Shown here in pieces: positions 11,394 through 18,882 of a stretch of 64,000 bases of DNA (position 1 is the stretch's first letter; the number at the start of each line of letters is the position of its first letter). The notes beneath the pieces were generated by a model that saw only the letters and a program-made list of their open reading frames with translations, did not search any database and was not told the DNA's origin. Location of the stretch: positions 58,477 through 122,476 of the forward strand of contig NZ_BPLZ01000011.1 of NCBI RefSeq assembly GCF_019656335.1, read 5' to 3'. Both the position numbers and the translations under genes were made by a program. This DNA comes from Pseudomonas sp. NCCP-436. GTDB taxonomy: Bacteria; Pseudomonadota; Gammaproteobacteria; Pseudomonadales; Pseudomonadaceae.

Positions 11394-12128
11394 ATGCGCA
11401 TCATCGAACAGTACCTGCCACATTTCATTGCGGCGTTCTGGTTTGTCCTGTGCTGGGTAGGCTATACCCGCTATGCCTCTTGGAAGGCCCGTACTACTCC
11501 CTGCCTGGCCAGCGTTCTTCACCTTTACCGCGAGGACTGGATGCGGCGCATGCTGCTACGTGAGAACCGCATTGCCGACGCCAATGTGATAGGCAATCTT
11601 GAGCGTAACGCCTCGTTCTTCGCTTCCAGTACGCTGATCATCCTCGCCGGTATTCTCACGGTGCTGGGGGCCTCCGATCGGGCGTTGTCGGTACTGGCCG
11701 ATCTGCCGTTCGTGCAGAGCGCCAGCCGGGGACTATCCGAGGTGAAGCTGCTGGGGCTGTGCGTGGTGTTCGTCTATGCCTTCTTCACCTTCAGCTGGTG
11801 CATGCGTCAGTACAACTTCGCCGCAGTGCTGGTGGGGTCGGCGCCGATGATCAGCGAGCGGCACGTTACCGAGTTGGAGCGCAAGGCTTTCGCTGAAAGG
11901 ACGGCACGGGTGATTTCGATGGCGGCCAATCAGTTCAACTTCGGCCTGCGCGCCTATTATTTCGGTATGGCGATGCTGGCCTGGTTTATCAACCCTTGGT
12001 GCTTCATGCTGGTGACCAGTGGTGTGGTACTGGTGCTGTATCGCCGGGAATTCCACTCGGACGTGCTGGAGGTGATGGTCTATACGCCGACACCTGCCGC
12101 TGAGGTCAATAAGGAGAAAAGCGAATGA
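11394..12128 (+). CDS. DUF599-family inner-membrane protein
   Basis: This 244-aa protein has four or more hydrophobic segments (about residues 8-25, 77-98, 116-137 and 195-225) and the charged signature RENRIADANVIGNLERNASFFAS characteristic of DUF599 proteins. Its function is unknown. ATG 11394 is preceded by GGGAG at 11384-11388. Its last codons overlap the next gene by 4 bases (ATGA), so the pair is an operon of two membrane proteins. Confidence 0.8.
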   Translation: MRIIEQYLPHFIAAFWFVLCWVGYTRYASWKARTTPCLASVLHLYREDWMRRMLLRENRIADANVIGNLERNASFFASSTLIILAGILTVLGASDRALSVLADLPFVQSASRGLSEVKLLGLCVVFVYAFFTFSWCMRQYNFAAVLVGSAPMISERHVTELERKAFAERTARVISMAANQFNFGLRAYYFGMAMLAWFINPWCFMLVTSGVVLVLYRREFHSDVLEVMVYTPTPAAEVNKEKSE

Positions 12129-12517
12129 GTCTGCCGTTCTGGTGTGTTTTCATTAGTGCTTTACTGATCTATCTGGCCAAGGCTCCGCTAGCCAAGGCGA
12201 TGGCCGAGGAGGGTGAGGGGCGTTACGACAACCGTCATCCCCGTGCGCAACAGGCTCGCCTGACTGGCTTTGGTGCCCGAGCTTTGGCAGCCCACCTCAA
12301 TACTATCGAGGCGTTCCCGCTGTTTGCCGCCGGGGTGCTGATGGCTCATGTGACGCAGACTACAGGCGTTCTGGTCGACGCCCTGGCACTGCTGTTTGTA
12401 ATCTGTCGGGTGCTCTACCTGCTGTGCTACTGGTTCGATTTGCACTGGCAGCGCAGCCTGGTCTGGGGCGTGGGACTGCTCTGCAGTCTCGGGCTGATGC
12501 TCAGCCCTGCACTCTGA
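12125..12517 (+). CDS. MAPEG-family membrane protein
   Basis: This 130-aa protein has four hydrophobic helices and the MAPEG-type motif AARALAAHLNTIEAFPLFAAGVL-like segment at residues 52-75, with the conserved N-x-x-E-x-F-P core. MAPEG members include glutathione-dependent membrane enzymes, but the bacterial branch is mostly uncharacterised. It overlaps the DUF599 gene by ATGA and has AAGGAGAA as its ribosome site. Confidence 0.8.
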   Translation: MSLPFWCVFISALLIYLAKAPLAKAMAEEGEGRYDNRHPRAQQARLTGFGARALAAHLNTIEAFPLFAAGVLMAHVTQTTGVLVDALALLFVICRVLYLLCYWFDLHWQRSLVWGVGLLCSLGLMLSPAL

Positions 12518-12557
12518 CAGCGCCGTGCCCGATAGGGTACGGCGCATGATGACGGAA

Positions 12558-13178
12558 TCAGTGGCTCAGGTGCAGTCCGCATTCGCGGTTGTCTTCGCCC
12601 TTGGTCGGATCGTAATAGTCGAAGTTGTTTGGCAGGTCGTGAGCTACTAGGTACTGGTACAGATCCTTGGACGTCCAGTGCAGCAGAGGAGCGACCTTGA
12701 TCAGCCCGTCCGGGTTGATGCTGACCGGATCCATCTGCGCGCGCACGGCGGTATCGGTGGCGCGCAGAGCGGTGAACCAGACGCTGGGCGCGGTCTCGCG
12801 CAGGGCACGGGCGAAGGGTTCTAGCTTCACTTCCTCGGTAAATGCGGCGTGACGCGGATCATCCAGGGCCGGTAACGGGCCGTCGATAGCTTCGCGATGG
12901 GCCCGCGAGCGTTTGGGCAGGTAGGTGATCAGGTTGAGGTTGAGTTTGCGAGCCACCTCGTCGGCGAAGCGGTAGGTGGCTTCGGTGTTGTAGCCACTGT
13001 CCATCCAGACCACCGGGATGTCCGGCTTCACCTGGCTGACCATATGCAGGATTACCGCCTCGAACGGTCGGAAATTAGTGGTGCAGATGGCAGGCTTGCC
13101 CAGCCCGATAGCCCACTGGATCAGCTTTTCAGGCTGTTTGCCCAGTTCGGCATTGAGCGCGTTCAGGTCGAGTTCCAT
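12558..13178 (-). CDS. cysH: CysH-like PAPS/APS reductase family protein without Fe-S cysteines
   Basis: This 206-aa protein belongs to the PP-loop adenylyl-sulfate reductase family, which reduces activated sulfate to sulfite with thioredoxin. The catalytic cysteine motif ECGLH is present at the extreme C-terminus (ECGLHLSH). The Cys-Cys...Cys-x-x-Cys set that binds the [4Fe-4S] cluster in APS reductases is absent, and the usual P-loop is altered to TTNFRPFEAV. The start is ATG 13178 with GGAG about 9 bases upstream. It diverges from thrH. It may use PAPS rather than APS, or be a paralogue with another role. Confidence 0.75.
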   Translation of the reverse strand: MELDLNALNAELGKQPEKLIQWAIGLGKPAICTTNFRPFEAVILHMVSQVKPDIPVVWMDSGYNTEATYRFADEVARKLNLNLITYLPKRSRAHREAIDGPLPALDDPRHAAFTEEVKLEPFARALRETAPSVWFTALRATDTAVRAQMDPVSINPDGLIKVAPLLHWTSKDLYQYLVAHDLPNNFDYYDPTKGEDNRECGLHLSH

Positions 13179-13351
13179 GGTGAGGACTCCAGATGCTGTG
13201 CATTGAGGCGGCGATGGTAGCAAAGGGTTGTTATAACGCTAAATAACCAACTGATTGGGTGAGCATCGCTCAGGTTATAAGTAGCTGCATTGCGTCGACA
13301 TGTGCCAGCCGCTAGAGTGCCGGCTCTGTTGACCTAAATGAGGAGTAGCCT

Positions 13352-13969
13352 GTGGAAATCGCGTGTCTCGACCTGGAAGGCGTTCTGGTTCCGGAAATCT
13401 GGATTGCCTTTGCGGAAAAAACCGGTATCGAGTCGCTCAGGGCGACCACCCGCGACATTCCAGACTACGACGTGCTGATGCAGCAGCGTCTGCGCATCCT
13501 CGACGAGCACGGGCTGAAACTGAAGGACATTCAGGAGGTGATTGCTACATTGCGCCCGCTGGAGGGAGCGGTGGAGTTCGTAGACTGGCTGCGCGAGCGC
13601 TTTCAGGTGATGATCTTGTCCGACACCTTCTATGAGTTCTCTCAGCCGCTGATGCGCCAGCTCGGCTTCCCAACGCTGCTGTGCCATCGCCTGATTACCG
13701 ACGAGACCGACCGTGTAGTGAGCTATCAGTTGCGCCAGAAGGATCCCAAGCGGCAGTCGGTCATTGCTTTCAAGAGCCTCTACTACCGTGTAATTGCTGC
13801 CGGTGATTCGTACAACGACACCACCATGCTCGGTGAGGCTGATGCCGGCATCCTGTTCCATGCACCGGAAAATGTCATTCGCGAGTTTCCGCAGTTCCCG
13901 GCGGTACACAACTATGAAGACCTCAAGCGCGAGTTCATCAAGGCTTCCAATCGTCAACTGAGCCTGTAG
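13352..13969 (+). CDS. thrH: Phosphoserine phosphatase / phosphoserine:homoserine phosphotransferase
   Basis: This 205-aa HAD-superfamily enzyme has the nucleophile motif CLDLEGVL (Asp7), a Ser/Thr motif SDT in MILSDTFYEF, a Lys in the QKDPKR region and the acidic motif AAGDSYNDTTML. ThrH can move phosphate from phosphoserine to homoserine as well as hydrolyse it. The start codon is GTG 13352, preceded by GAGGAG (13340-13345). It is transcribed away from cysH and ends in a shared terminator with pabB. Confidence 0.95.
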   Translation: MEIACLDLEGVLVPEIWIAFAEKTGIESLRATTRDIPDYDVLMQQRLRILDEHGLKLKDIQEVIATLRPLEGAVEFVDWLRERFQVMILSDTFYEFSQPLMRQLGFPTLLCHRLITDETDRVVSYQLRQKDPKRQSVIAFKSLYYRVIAAGDSYNDTTMLGEADAGILFHAPENVIREFPQFPAVHNYEDLKREFIKASNRQLSL

Positions 13970-13982
13970 GTTTTCCCGCAAT

Positions 13983-14011
13983 AAAGAAGGCCCGCTCAGC
14001 GGGCCTTCTTT
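13983..14011. terminator. Bidirectional terminator between thrH and pabB
   Basis: AAAGAAGGCCCGC and its complement flank TCA. T-runs lie on both strands between the convergent genes thrH and pabB. Confidence 0.9.
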
Positions 14012-14040
14012 ATTGGCGTGCCGCTATTGCGGCGAGTTAC

Positions 14041-15384
14041 TCAAAGCTCTTCGAGCGTTTTCAGCAACACCTTCACCTTGGTGATGGATTCCTGATACTC
14101 GGCCTGCCAGTCCGAATCGGCGACTATGCCGCCACCACCCCAGCAACTGACTCTGCCATCCTTGACCACAAGGCTGCGAATGGCAATTGAGCTATCCAAT
14201 TCGCCGCGTACATCCAGATACAGCAGTGAGCCGCAGTACAGCCCGCGTCGGGTGGGCTCCAGTTCATCGATAATCTGCATGGCGCGGATCTTCGGCGCTC
14301 CGGTGATCGAGCCGCCAGGAAAGCTGCCGGCAATCAGGTCAAGCGGATCCTTTCCGGAGGCCAGCTCAGCAGTGACGCAGCTCACCAGATGGTGGACATT
14401 GGGATAGCTTTCCAGGGCGAACAACTGCGGAACCCTAACCGAACCGGTGCGGCAACTGCGGCCCAAGTCGTTGCGCAGCAGATCCACGATCATCAGGTTT
14501 TCTGCTCGATCCTTGGTGCTGTCGAGCAGTTCGCGGGCTAGCGCCTGATCTGTTGCCTGATCGCCACCTCGCGGCCGCGTGCCCTTGATCGGACGGGTTT
14601 CCACCTGGCCGACGCTGACTCGGAGGAAGCGCTCCGGTGACAGGCTGAGAATTGCACCATCGCCAGGGAGGCCGTAAAAGCTGGAGAAGGGCGTTGGACA
14701 GGCTTGACGCAACGCCTGATAAGCAGCCCAGGGATCGCCCTCGCAAGGTGCCTGAAAGCGTTGGGCGAAGTTAACCTGGTAACAGTCTCCAGCGAGGATA
14801 TAAGCCTGAATGCGTTCTATGGCCCGGCGGTAGGCGGCAGCGTCCAGATCGGCCTGAAAGTGGCTAGTCAGGCGGAACTGTTTCGCTGCCTGCGGTGCGG
14901 GAGCCTTGAACAGCTGCTGCAGACGCTCGCGCTCGGCTGGCGGCAGGCCCGGATGAAACAGCAGGTAGCTGCGCTCCAATTGATGATCGCTGATAAGAGC
15001 CCAAGCGTAGAGGCCGAAGCGAGCGTCCTCCAGATTCAGATCGTCATAGCTCTGGCCGGGCAAGCGCTCCAGGCGCCGGCCGAAGTCATAGCCCAGATAG
15101 CCGATCAGGCCGCCGGCGAAGGGGGCCTCGAAGTCCTCGGGCGGGTGGGCTGGCCCGAGTATTTGCAGGGCGCTACGCAGTCGTTGCAGAAAGGCGTTGC
15201 CCGTTTCATTAGCGGCTGGTGCCAGTTCGCACAGTGGCCAGGCGCTCATCAGGTCGTAGCGGCCGCGTTCGGCGCCTGGGCGCCCGGAGTCCAGTAGCAC
15301 GGCCCCCGGAGCCTGACGGATACGCTGAAAGAATTCCGCCGGATCGGCGCAGTAGGGCAGAAAGTGCAATGAGCAGGTCGGCAT
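14041..15384 (-). CDS. pabB: Aminodeoxychorismate synthase component I
   Basis: This 447-aa enzyme aminates chorismate for p-aminobenzoate and folate synthesis. The C-terminal chorismate-binding domain shows PIKGTRPRG, the DLLRNDLGR motif, SCVTAELASGKDPLDLI and the GSITGAPKIRAMQIIDELEP signature. The PIKGT motif, with lysine where anthranilate synthases have alanine, points to PabB rather than TrpE. I chose ATG 15384 (MPTCSLHFLPY). Upstream in-frame codons run into low-complexity sequence. Confidence 0.95.
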   Translation of the reverse strand: MPTCSLHFLPYCADPAEFFQRIRQAPGAVLLDSGRPGAERGRYDLMSAWPLCELAPAANETGNAFLQRLRSALQILGPAHPPEDFEAPFAGGLIGYLGYDFGRRLERLPGQSYDDLNLEDARFGLYAWALISDHQLERSYLLFHPGLPPAERERLQQLFKAPAPQAAKQFRLTSHFQADLDAAAYRRAIERIQAYILAGDCYQVNFAQRFQAPCEGDPWAAYQALRQACPTPFSSFYGLPGDGAILSLSPERFLRVSVGQVETRPIKGTRPRGGDQATDQALARELLDSTKDRAENLMIVDLLRNDLGRSCRTGSVRVPQLFALESYPNVHHLVSCVTAELASGKDPLDLIAGSFPGGSITGAPKIRAMQIIDELEPTRRGLYCGSLLYLDVRGELDSSIAIRSLVVKDGRVSCWGGGGIVADSDWQAEYQESITKVKVLLKTLEEL

Positions 15385-15928
15385 GCGTGGTCGTCGGGAG
15401 CTCAAAACAGCCGATTGTAGTCTGCCGCCTGGATTCATCCTAGGGGCGGCAGGAAAACTCGGCGGATTGTGGGAGGTTGTGCCGCGCAAGTACAAAATTG
15501 GGGCTTCGCACTACTCCATCTTGCCTGTTTTCTCAAGCAAATTCAGATGCGCACTGGCGTATTGGCCGGCTATGTCTTGGCGTTTCTGTGAAACTTCTGG
15601 GGCTTGTCCGAATTCAGCCTGTGCCCGCTGCTGCCAGTAAATGCGCAAAGCCAGAAAACGGGCCTTTGCCCTATGCCTTCCGCCCATTGGCTTCGGCACT
15701 TTCCGATTCGCTCCCCCATGTGCTTGCACCGTGCCAGTATCTTTGTGTATACCTGTTCAGTAGTAATGAAAGCGTAAAACATGGAAGTCAAGCGAATACG
15801 CGCTAGCACATGCTGTGTGTTCTAATCTGTTGATTTTTTTTAAATTTATCTGGATTTTATGCTCCGTTTTTCCGGAGTTATACCGCTGTCCATGCTGTTG
15901 GATTAGTGTGGACGGCTATCTAATCACT
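15385..15928. other. Spacer between pabB and the cassette array; no integrase visible
   Basis: This 544-base region is where an integron integrase would be expected, but no tyrosine-recombinase motif is visible in any frame. A minus-strand reading frame of 72 codons (15511-15729, GTG start) has a charged helical C-terminus (WQQRAQAEFGQAPEVSQKRQD) and might be a small gene or remnant; I do not recognise it. Towards 15840 the sequence becomes AT-rich, with a small CTCCG/CGGAG hairpin at 15862-15877. Confidence 0.5.
15898..15926 (+). promoter_or_regulatory. Possible promoter for the cassette array
   Basis: TTGGAT and TAATCA are separated by exactly 17 bases and lie immediately before the first cassette boundary at 15929. 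In integrons a promoter at this place (Pc) drives the first cassettes. The match is by eye only. Confidence 0.3.
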
Positions 15929-15941
15929 GTTAGAGGCACAT

Positions 15942-16338
15942 ATGGAAATCAATGACGCGCTCAAGCTAATACAGCGACTTGAGAACCTTCCTGAAATATA
16001 TGATCAGATGGAAAGAGCCGTATGTGCTGTTATGAAGAACTACTACTCTGAAATACTAGAAGTAGAACTGAGCGAAGCGACCATAATGGCAAGTGGAAAT
16101 TACAAGGATGATGAATTAACGCCATTTATCGAAAGAAAAAAAGCAATCCATGCTAAATATTGGTCAAATAACTCAGCATTTTACCAGCCCTGTTCATCAA
16201 GTAGTAAACCAGAACGCGTCTGGAACAACCTTACAGATATTGAAGTACTCCAAAATGGCGACGACAGCAATTTACTTTAAACTTAACCACAGCAAGAGCC
16301 TACCTTTTGAAGGTCAACAAATCATCGTTAAAAATTGA
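15942..16338 (+). pseudogene. Cassette 1: hypothetical protein, probably frameshifted
   Basis: I do not recognise this gene. As read, it gives 112 aa (15942-16280) starting MEINDALKLIQRLENLPEIY. Removing one T from the TTT at 16271-16273 instead joins frame 1 to an open frame that ends at 16338 (...DDSN then YFKLNHSKSLPFEGQQIIVKN), giving a smooth 131-aa product. The region from 15942 to 16338 is 397 bases, exactly one more than a multiple of three. The ribosome site AGAGG (15932-15936) is part of the recombination core. A size and composition like small NTF2-fold proteins is possible but not shown. Confidence 0.5.
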
Positions 16339-16360
16339 ACATCTATTCTTTGGATAGTGC

Positions 16361-16436
16361 CTCTAACAACAGGTTCAAATCGTTCGCTTCGCTCACTGGG
16401 ACGGGCTAAAGCCCGCCCATTAACCAAACGTTATGC
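16361..16436 (+). repeat. attC site of cassette 1 (76 bp)
   Basis: The site runs from the CTCTAAC core to GTTATGC. The centre is palindromic (GGGCTAAAGCCC around 16404-16415). Its left core extends to GTGCCTCTAAC, which is complementary to the cassette start at 15929. Confidence 0.75.
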
Positions 16437-16501
16437 AGAATTGACCTTTCGAGCGTTATTCGCCAAACAATAAAAAATATGTATTGCGGCGATTAAGATA
16501 T

Positions 16502-17506
16502 ATGTACGGAGAGCTTGAGTTGGAAAATGCTAAATTGAGAGACTGGTTAGAGCCACCGGAATCATGCGGTTCTCACTGGTTTCAGAAGAGAGGTAGAGCC
16601 TTTGAGCGAATTCTTAACGCCATGCTCTCGAAAGAGGAGATGGAACCGCGTACTAGTATGCGCCCTTCCGGTGAAGAGGTTGATGGTTCCTTTGCTATTG
16701 GTGAAGACTTCTACCTACTTGAAGCCAAATGGCACGCATCGCCAATTCCTGCGTCTTCCCTGTATTCTTTCAAAGGAAAGGTGGATGGGAAGCTAATAGG
16801 TACAATCGGCGTATTCTTTTCCATGTCTGACTACAGTACAGACGCTGTAGACGCGTTGCTAAATGGAAAGGAACTGAATCTCATCCTGTTTGGCCATAAC
16901 GATCTTCTGCTTATTGAAGATGGGAAAATAACTTTGCGTGAGGCGATGCGCGTGAAGCGACGTTATGCCGCTAGCTACGGGCAACCCTTCTATCCTTTAG
17001 AGACTTACCTTTCTGAGGTGAAATCACCTAGCCTAGGTATTACAGATCGAGTTCGGAGCCAGCCGTGGAGTATATTGGTTGAAGGCGAAGACGATGTCCG
17101 TACCATTCAAGTGTTGCTCGAACGCTTCGATATCGATGCTCAGTTCAATGTGGTACCAGCGGGAGGGCAGCTAGCTATTGCGCAACTTGCAGAGCATTTG
17201 ATAAGTAATAACGCAAAAAACGTGGCAGCTATAATTACACCGATACCTGATCCAGAAATTCAGCAAGAACAGGTTAAGAAGCTTAATGAGATTGGCGCAG
17301 AAATCATCGTTTTGAAACAAGATCTTGAGGGCTGGCTTGACAACTACGTTTCAGCAGAATATCACAACGCGACATTTATACTCAGTGACCGCAATGGAAA
17401 GATGGCTCGACGTTATGCTCGTAATGCCGATTTAGAAAAACTTCTCTCTGAGAATCCATCCTTTTCTGAACTAATGTTAAAACTTGGCGCGAAGCCGAAG
17501 GGTTAA
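16502..17506 (+). CDS. Cassette 2: PD-(D/E)XK nuclease-TOPRIM fusion protein
   Basis: This 334-aa protein has two recognisable halves. The N-terminal half has the restriction-endonuclease-like residues Glu35 (GRAFERIL), Asp61 (GEEVDGSF) and Glu74-x-Lys76 (YLLEAKW), the classic E...D...ExK order. The C-terminal half (about 190-280) looks like a TOPRIM domain, with the ILVEGEDDVRT motif (Glu194, Asp197/198) and a PAGG turn. The second acidic TOPRIM motif is degenerate: PIPDPE in place of a clear DxD. The start is uncertain: ATG 16502 or TTG 16484, neither with a strong ribosome site. The combination of nuclease and TOPRIM domains recalls anti-phage effectors such as OLD nucleases, but the role is unknown. 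It fills one cassette (16431-17660). Confidence 0.7.
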   Translation: MYGELELENAKLRDWLEPPESCGSHWFQKRGRAFERILNAMLSKEEMEPRTSMRPSGEEVDGSFAIGEDFYLLEAKWHASPIPASSLYSFKGKVDGKLIGTIGVFFSMSDYSTDAVDALLNGKELNLILFGHNDLLLIEDGKITLREAMRVKRRYAASYGQPFYPLETYLSEVKSPSLGITDRVRSQPWSILVEGEDDVRTIQVLLERFDIDAQFNVVPAGGQLAIAQLAEHLISNNAKNVAAIITPIPDPEIQQEQVKKLNEIGAEIIVLKQDLEGWLDNYVSAEYHNATFILSDRNGKMARRYARNADLEKLLSENPSFSELMLKLGAKPKG

Positions 17507-17548
17507 AAAGGCCGCAGCGGAACAAAGTAAATCTTTAACATCGCCAAT

Positions 17549-17666
17549 GCATAACAATCGGCTACACGCAGACGCCCAAACCTACGCTGCTTTTGTGTGT
17601 TTCGCTGCGCTACACTTTACCACAAAAGCCTCTCCGGCTTGGGCGCTGGTGAGCCGGGCGTTAGGC
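17549..17666 (+). repeat. attC site of cassette 2 (118 bp)
   Basis: The site runs from GCATAAC (17549-17555) to GTTAGGC (17660-17666) with a long imperfect palindrome (CGCCCAA ... TTGGGCG). The left core is complementary to the cassette 2 start (GTTATGC at 16430). Confidence 0.75.
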
Positions 17667-17682
17667 CTTATACGGAGAGTTC

Positions 17683-18405
17683 ATGTTCAGCGCCAAAGTC
17701 AGAGACAAGCTACAGTGGTACGTTTATGCGTACATTGATCCGCGGACAGGAAAAGCGTTCTACATTGGTCAAGGCAAGGGTAATCGTGCATTTGATCATT
17801 TGGTCGACAAAACGGACTGCGAAAAGGTAAGAATCATTCAAGAGCTTCACGCTGCCGGCACCAAACCTATCATTTCTATTCTTCGTCATGGGCTAAGCCA
17901 GGATGAGGCCAAACTTGTCGAATCCGTTTGCATTGATTTCGCCGAACTCGAAAACTTGACTAACGGCGTGAAGGGTAAGTATTCAAAATATTTTGGTCGC
18001 GCAAGTGTCGATGAGCTGATTCGAAGATACGACGCTCCACCTGCAGATGTCACCGAACGATGTATTGCAATTAACATCAGCCAGACCTACAGGCCAGGGA
18101 TGACAGACCGTGAAATTTATGAGTGCACCCGTGGCGTATGGCCTCTTGGTTCCGATAAAAATCACGCGGACTATGCGCTTGCAGTGTATCAAGGCGTCAT
18201 CCTTGAGGTATATGCAATCATAGGATGGTTTTCGGCTGGGAGCGTTTTTAGCGAGCGACGGTTTGAGCCCAGTGGTAGATATGAATTTGTGGGAAACGTT
18301 GCACACGAGCTTTCCGAAAAATATAAAGGAAAATCTCTTCCTAATCTATTCTCAAGCGGTAAACGGTTTCCTATTCGCTATCTCAACATCAAGGGTGGCG
18401 TATAA
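17683..18405 (+). CDS. Cassette 3: GIY-YIG (LEM-3-like) domain protein
   Basis: This 240-aa protein starts with a GIY-YIG nuclease fold: WYVYAYIDPRTGKAFYIGQGKGNRAFDH at residues 12-39 gives the paired aromatic strands and the YIG strand, Arg35 is the expected catalytic arginine, and the Glu in QDEAKLVESVCIDF is the expected metal ligand, followed by LTNGVKGK. The fold resembles the LEM-3-type GIY-YIG domain. The C-terminal half (about 115-240) is unrecognised. ATG 17683 has GGAGAG at 17674-17679. It is a single-gene cassette (17661-18516). Confidence 0.75.
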   Translation: MFSAKVRDKLQWYVYAYIDPRTGKAFYIGQGKGNRAFDHLVDKTDCEKVRIIQELHAAGTKPIISILRHGLSQDEAKLVESVCIDFAELENLTNGVKGKYSKYFGRASVDELIRRYDAPPADVTERCIAINISQTYRPGMTDREIYECTRGVWPLGSDKNHADYALAVYQGVILEVYAIIGWFSAGSVFSERRFEPSGRYEFVGNVAHELSEKYKGKSLPNLFSSGKRFPIRYLNIKGGV

Positions 18406-18428
18406 ATTGGCCAAGGTATCTGCCGCCA

Positions 18429-18522
18429 GTCTAACAGGTTGGTCAAGCCGACACCCACAAGCTCCGCTTGTGTGTGCCCTCCGTGCTTCGCACTGCGGCG
18501 CGGCTTACCGCGAGCGTTAGGC
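18429..18522 (+). repeat. attC site of cassette 3 (94 bp)
   Basis: The site runs from GTCTAAC (18429-18435) to GTTAGGC (18516-18522), with an internal palindrome around CAAGCTCCGCTTG. The left core matches the cassette start (GTTAGGC) with one mismatch. Confidence 0.65.
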
Positions 18523-18527
18523 AGAAG

Positions 18528-18771
18528 ATGAAATCGAGTTTGTTCCTGCTCATAACTCTAATCGGAGAATTATTCTTGCTCCTGGGTGCTAGCTTCATTT
18601 TTGGCGCACAAGCACTGCCCGTAGATTCTGACTCAAGCTGTAGAAGTATCTGCGGCTTAGGGATTTTTTTCTCTGTTTTTCGATCAAAAAGTAGGTGCTT
18701 ATGTCGTTGGTTCTATCTTGTCCGTAATCGGTCTTTCATTGTTCGCCTTTGCATACCGCACGCTGCGGTAG
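18528..18771 (+). pseudogene. Cassette 4: small membrane protein, probably frameshifted at a T7 run
   Basis: ATG 18528 opens a hydrophobic N-terminus (MKSSLFLLITLIGELFLLLG). Read straight through, the frame turns into an Arg/Cys-rich tail that ends at 18788. Deleting one T from the seven Ts at 18664-18670 instead yields ...GIFSLFFDQKVGAYVVG..., a second membrane helix, and a stop at 18769-18771. The corrected gene is 243 bases, or 80 residues with two transmembrane segments. I therefore read it as a homopolymer frameshift, either real or from sequencing. Its function is unknown. Confidence 0.5.
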
Positions 18772-18775
18772 TTTC

Positions 18776-18861
18776 GCCTAAAAATTAGCTCAACTGCTGC
18801 TCGCCGTTCGCTGGGCTCGAAAAGCTGCGATTTTTCTCGCTCGTTAGCTTAATTGTTAGGC
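18776..18861 (+). repeat. attC site of cassette 4 (86 bp)
   Basis: The site runs from GCCTAAA (18776-18782) to GTTAGGC (18855-18861). The end sequence TTAGCTTAATTGTTAGGC is nearly complementary to the beginning GCCTAAAAATTAGCT, including the spacer, as in folded attC sites. The first core has A where C is usual. Confidence 0.65.
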
Positions 18862-18882
18862 ATTCACAATCAGGAGATTGCA

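Noticed and set aside
16357..18861. Palindromes between accessory genes as CRISPR repeats or terminators
   Set aside because: They differ in sequence and length and occur once after each gene, share only the terminal cores and lack T-runs; attC sites explain them better.
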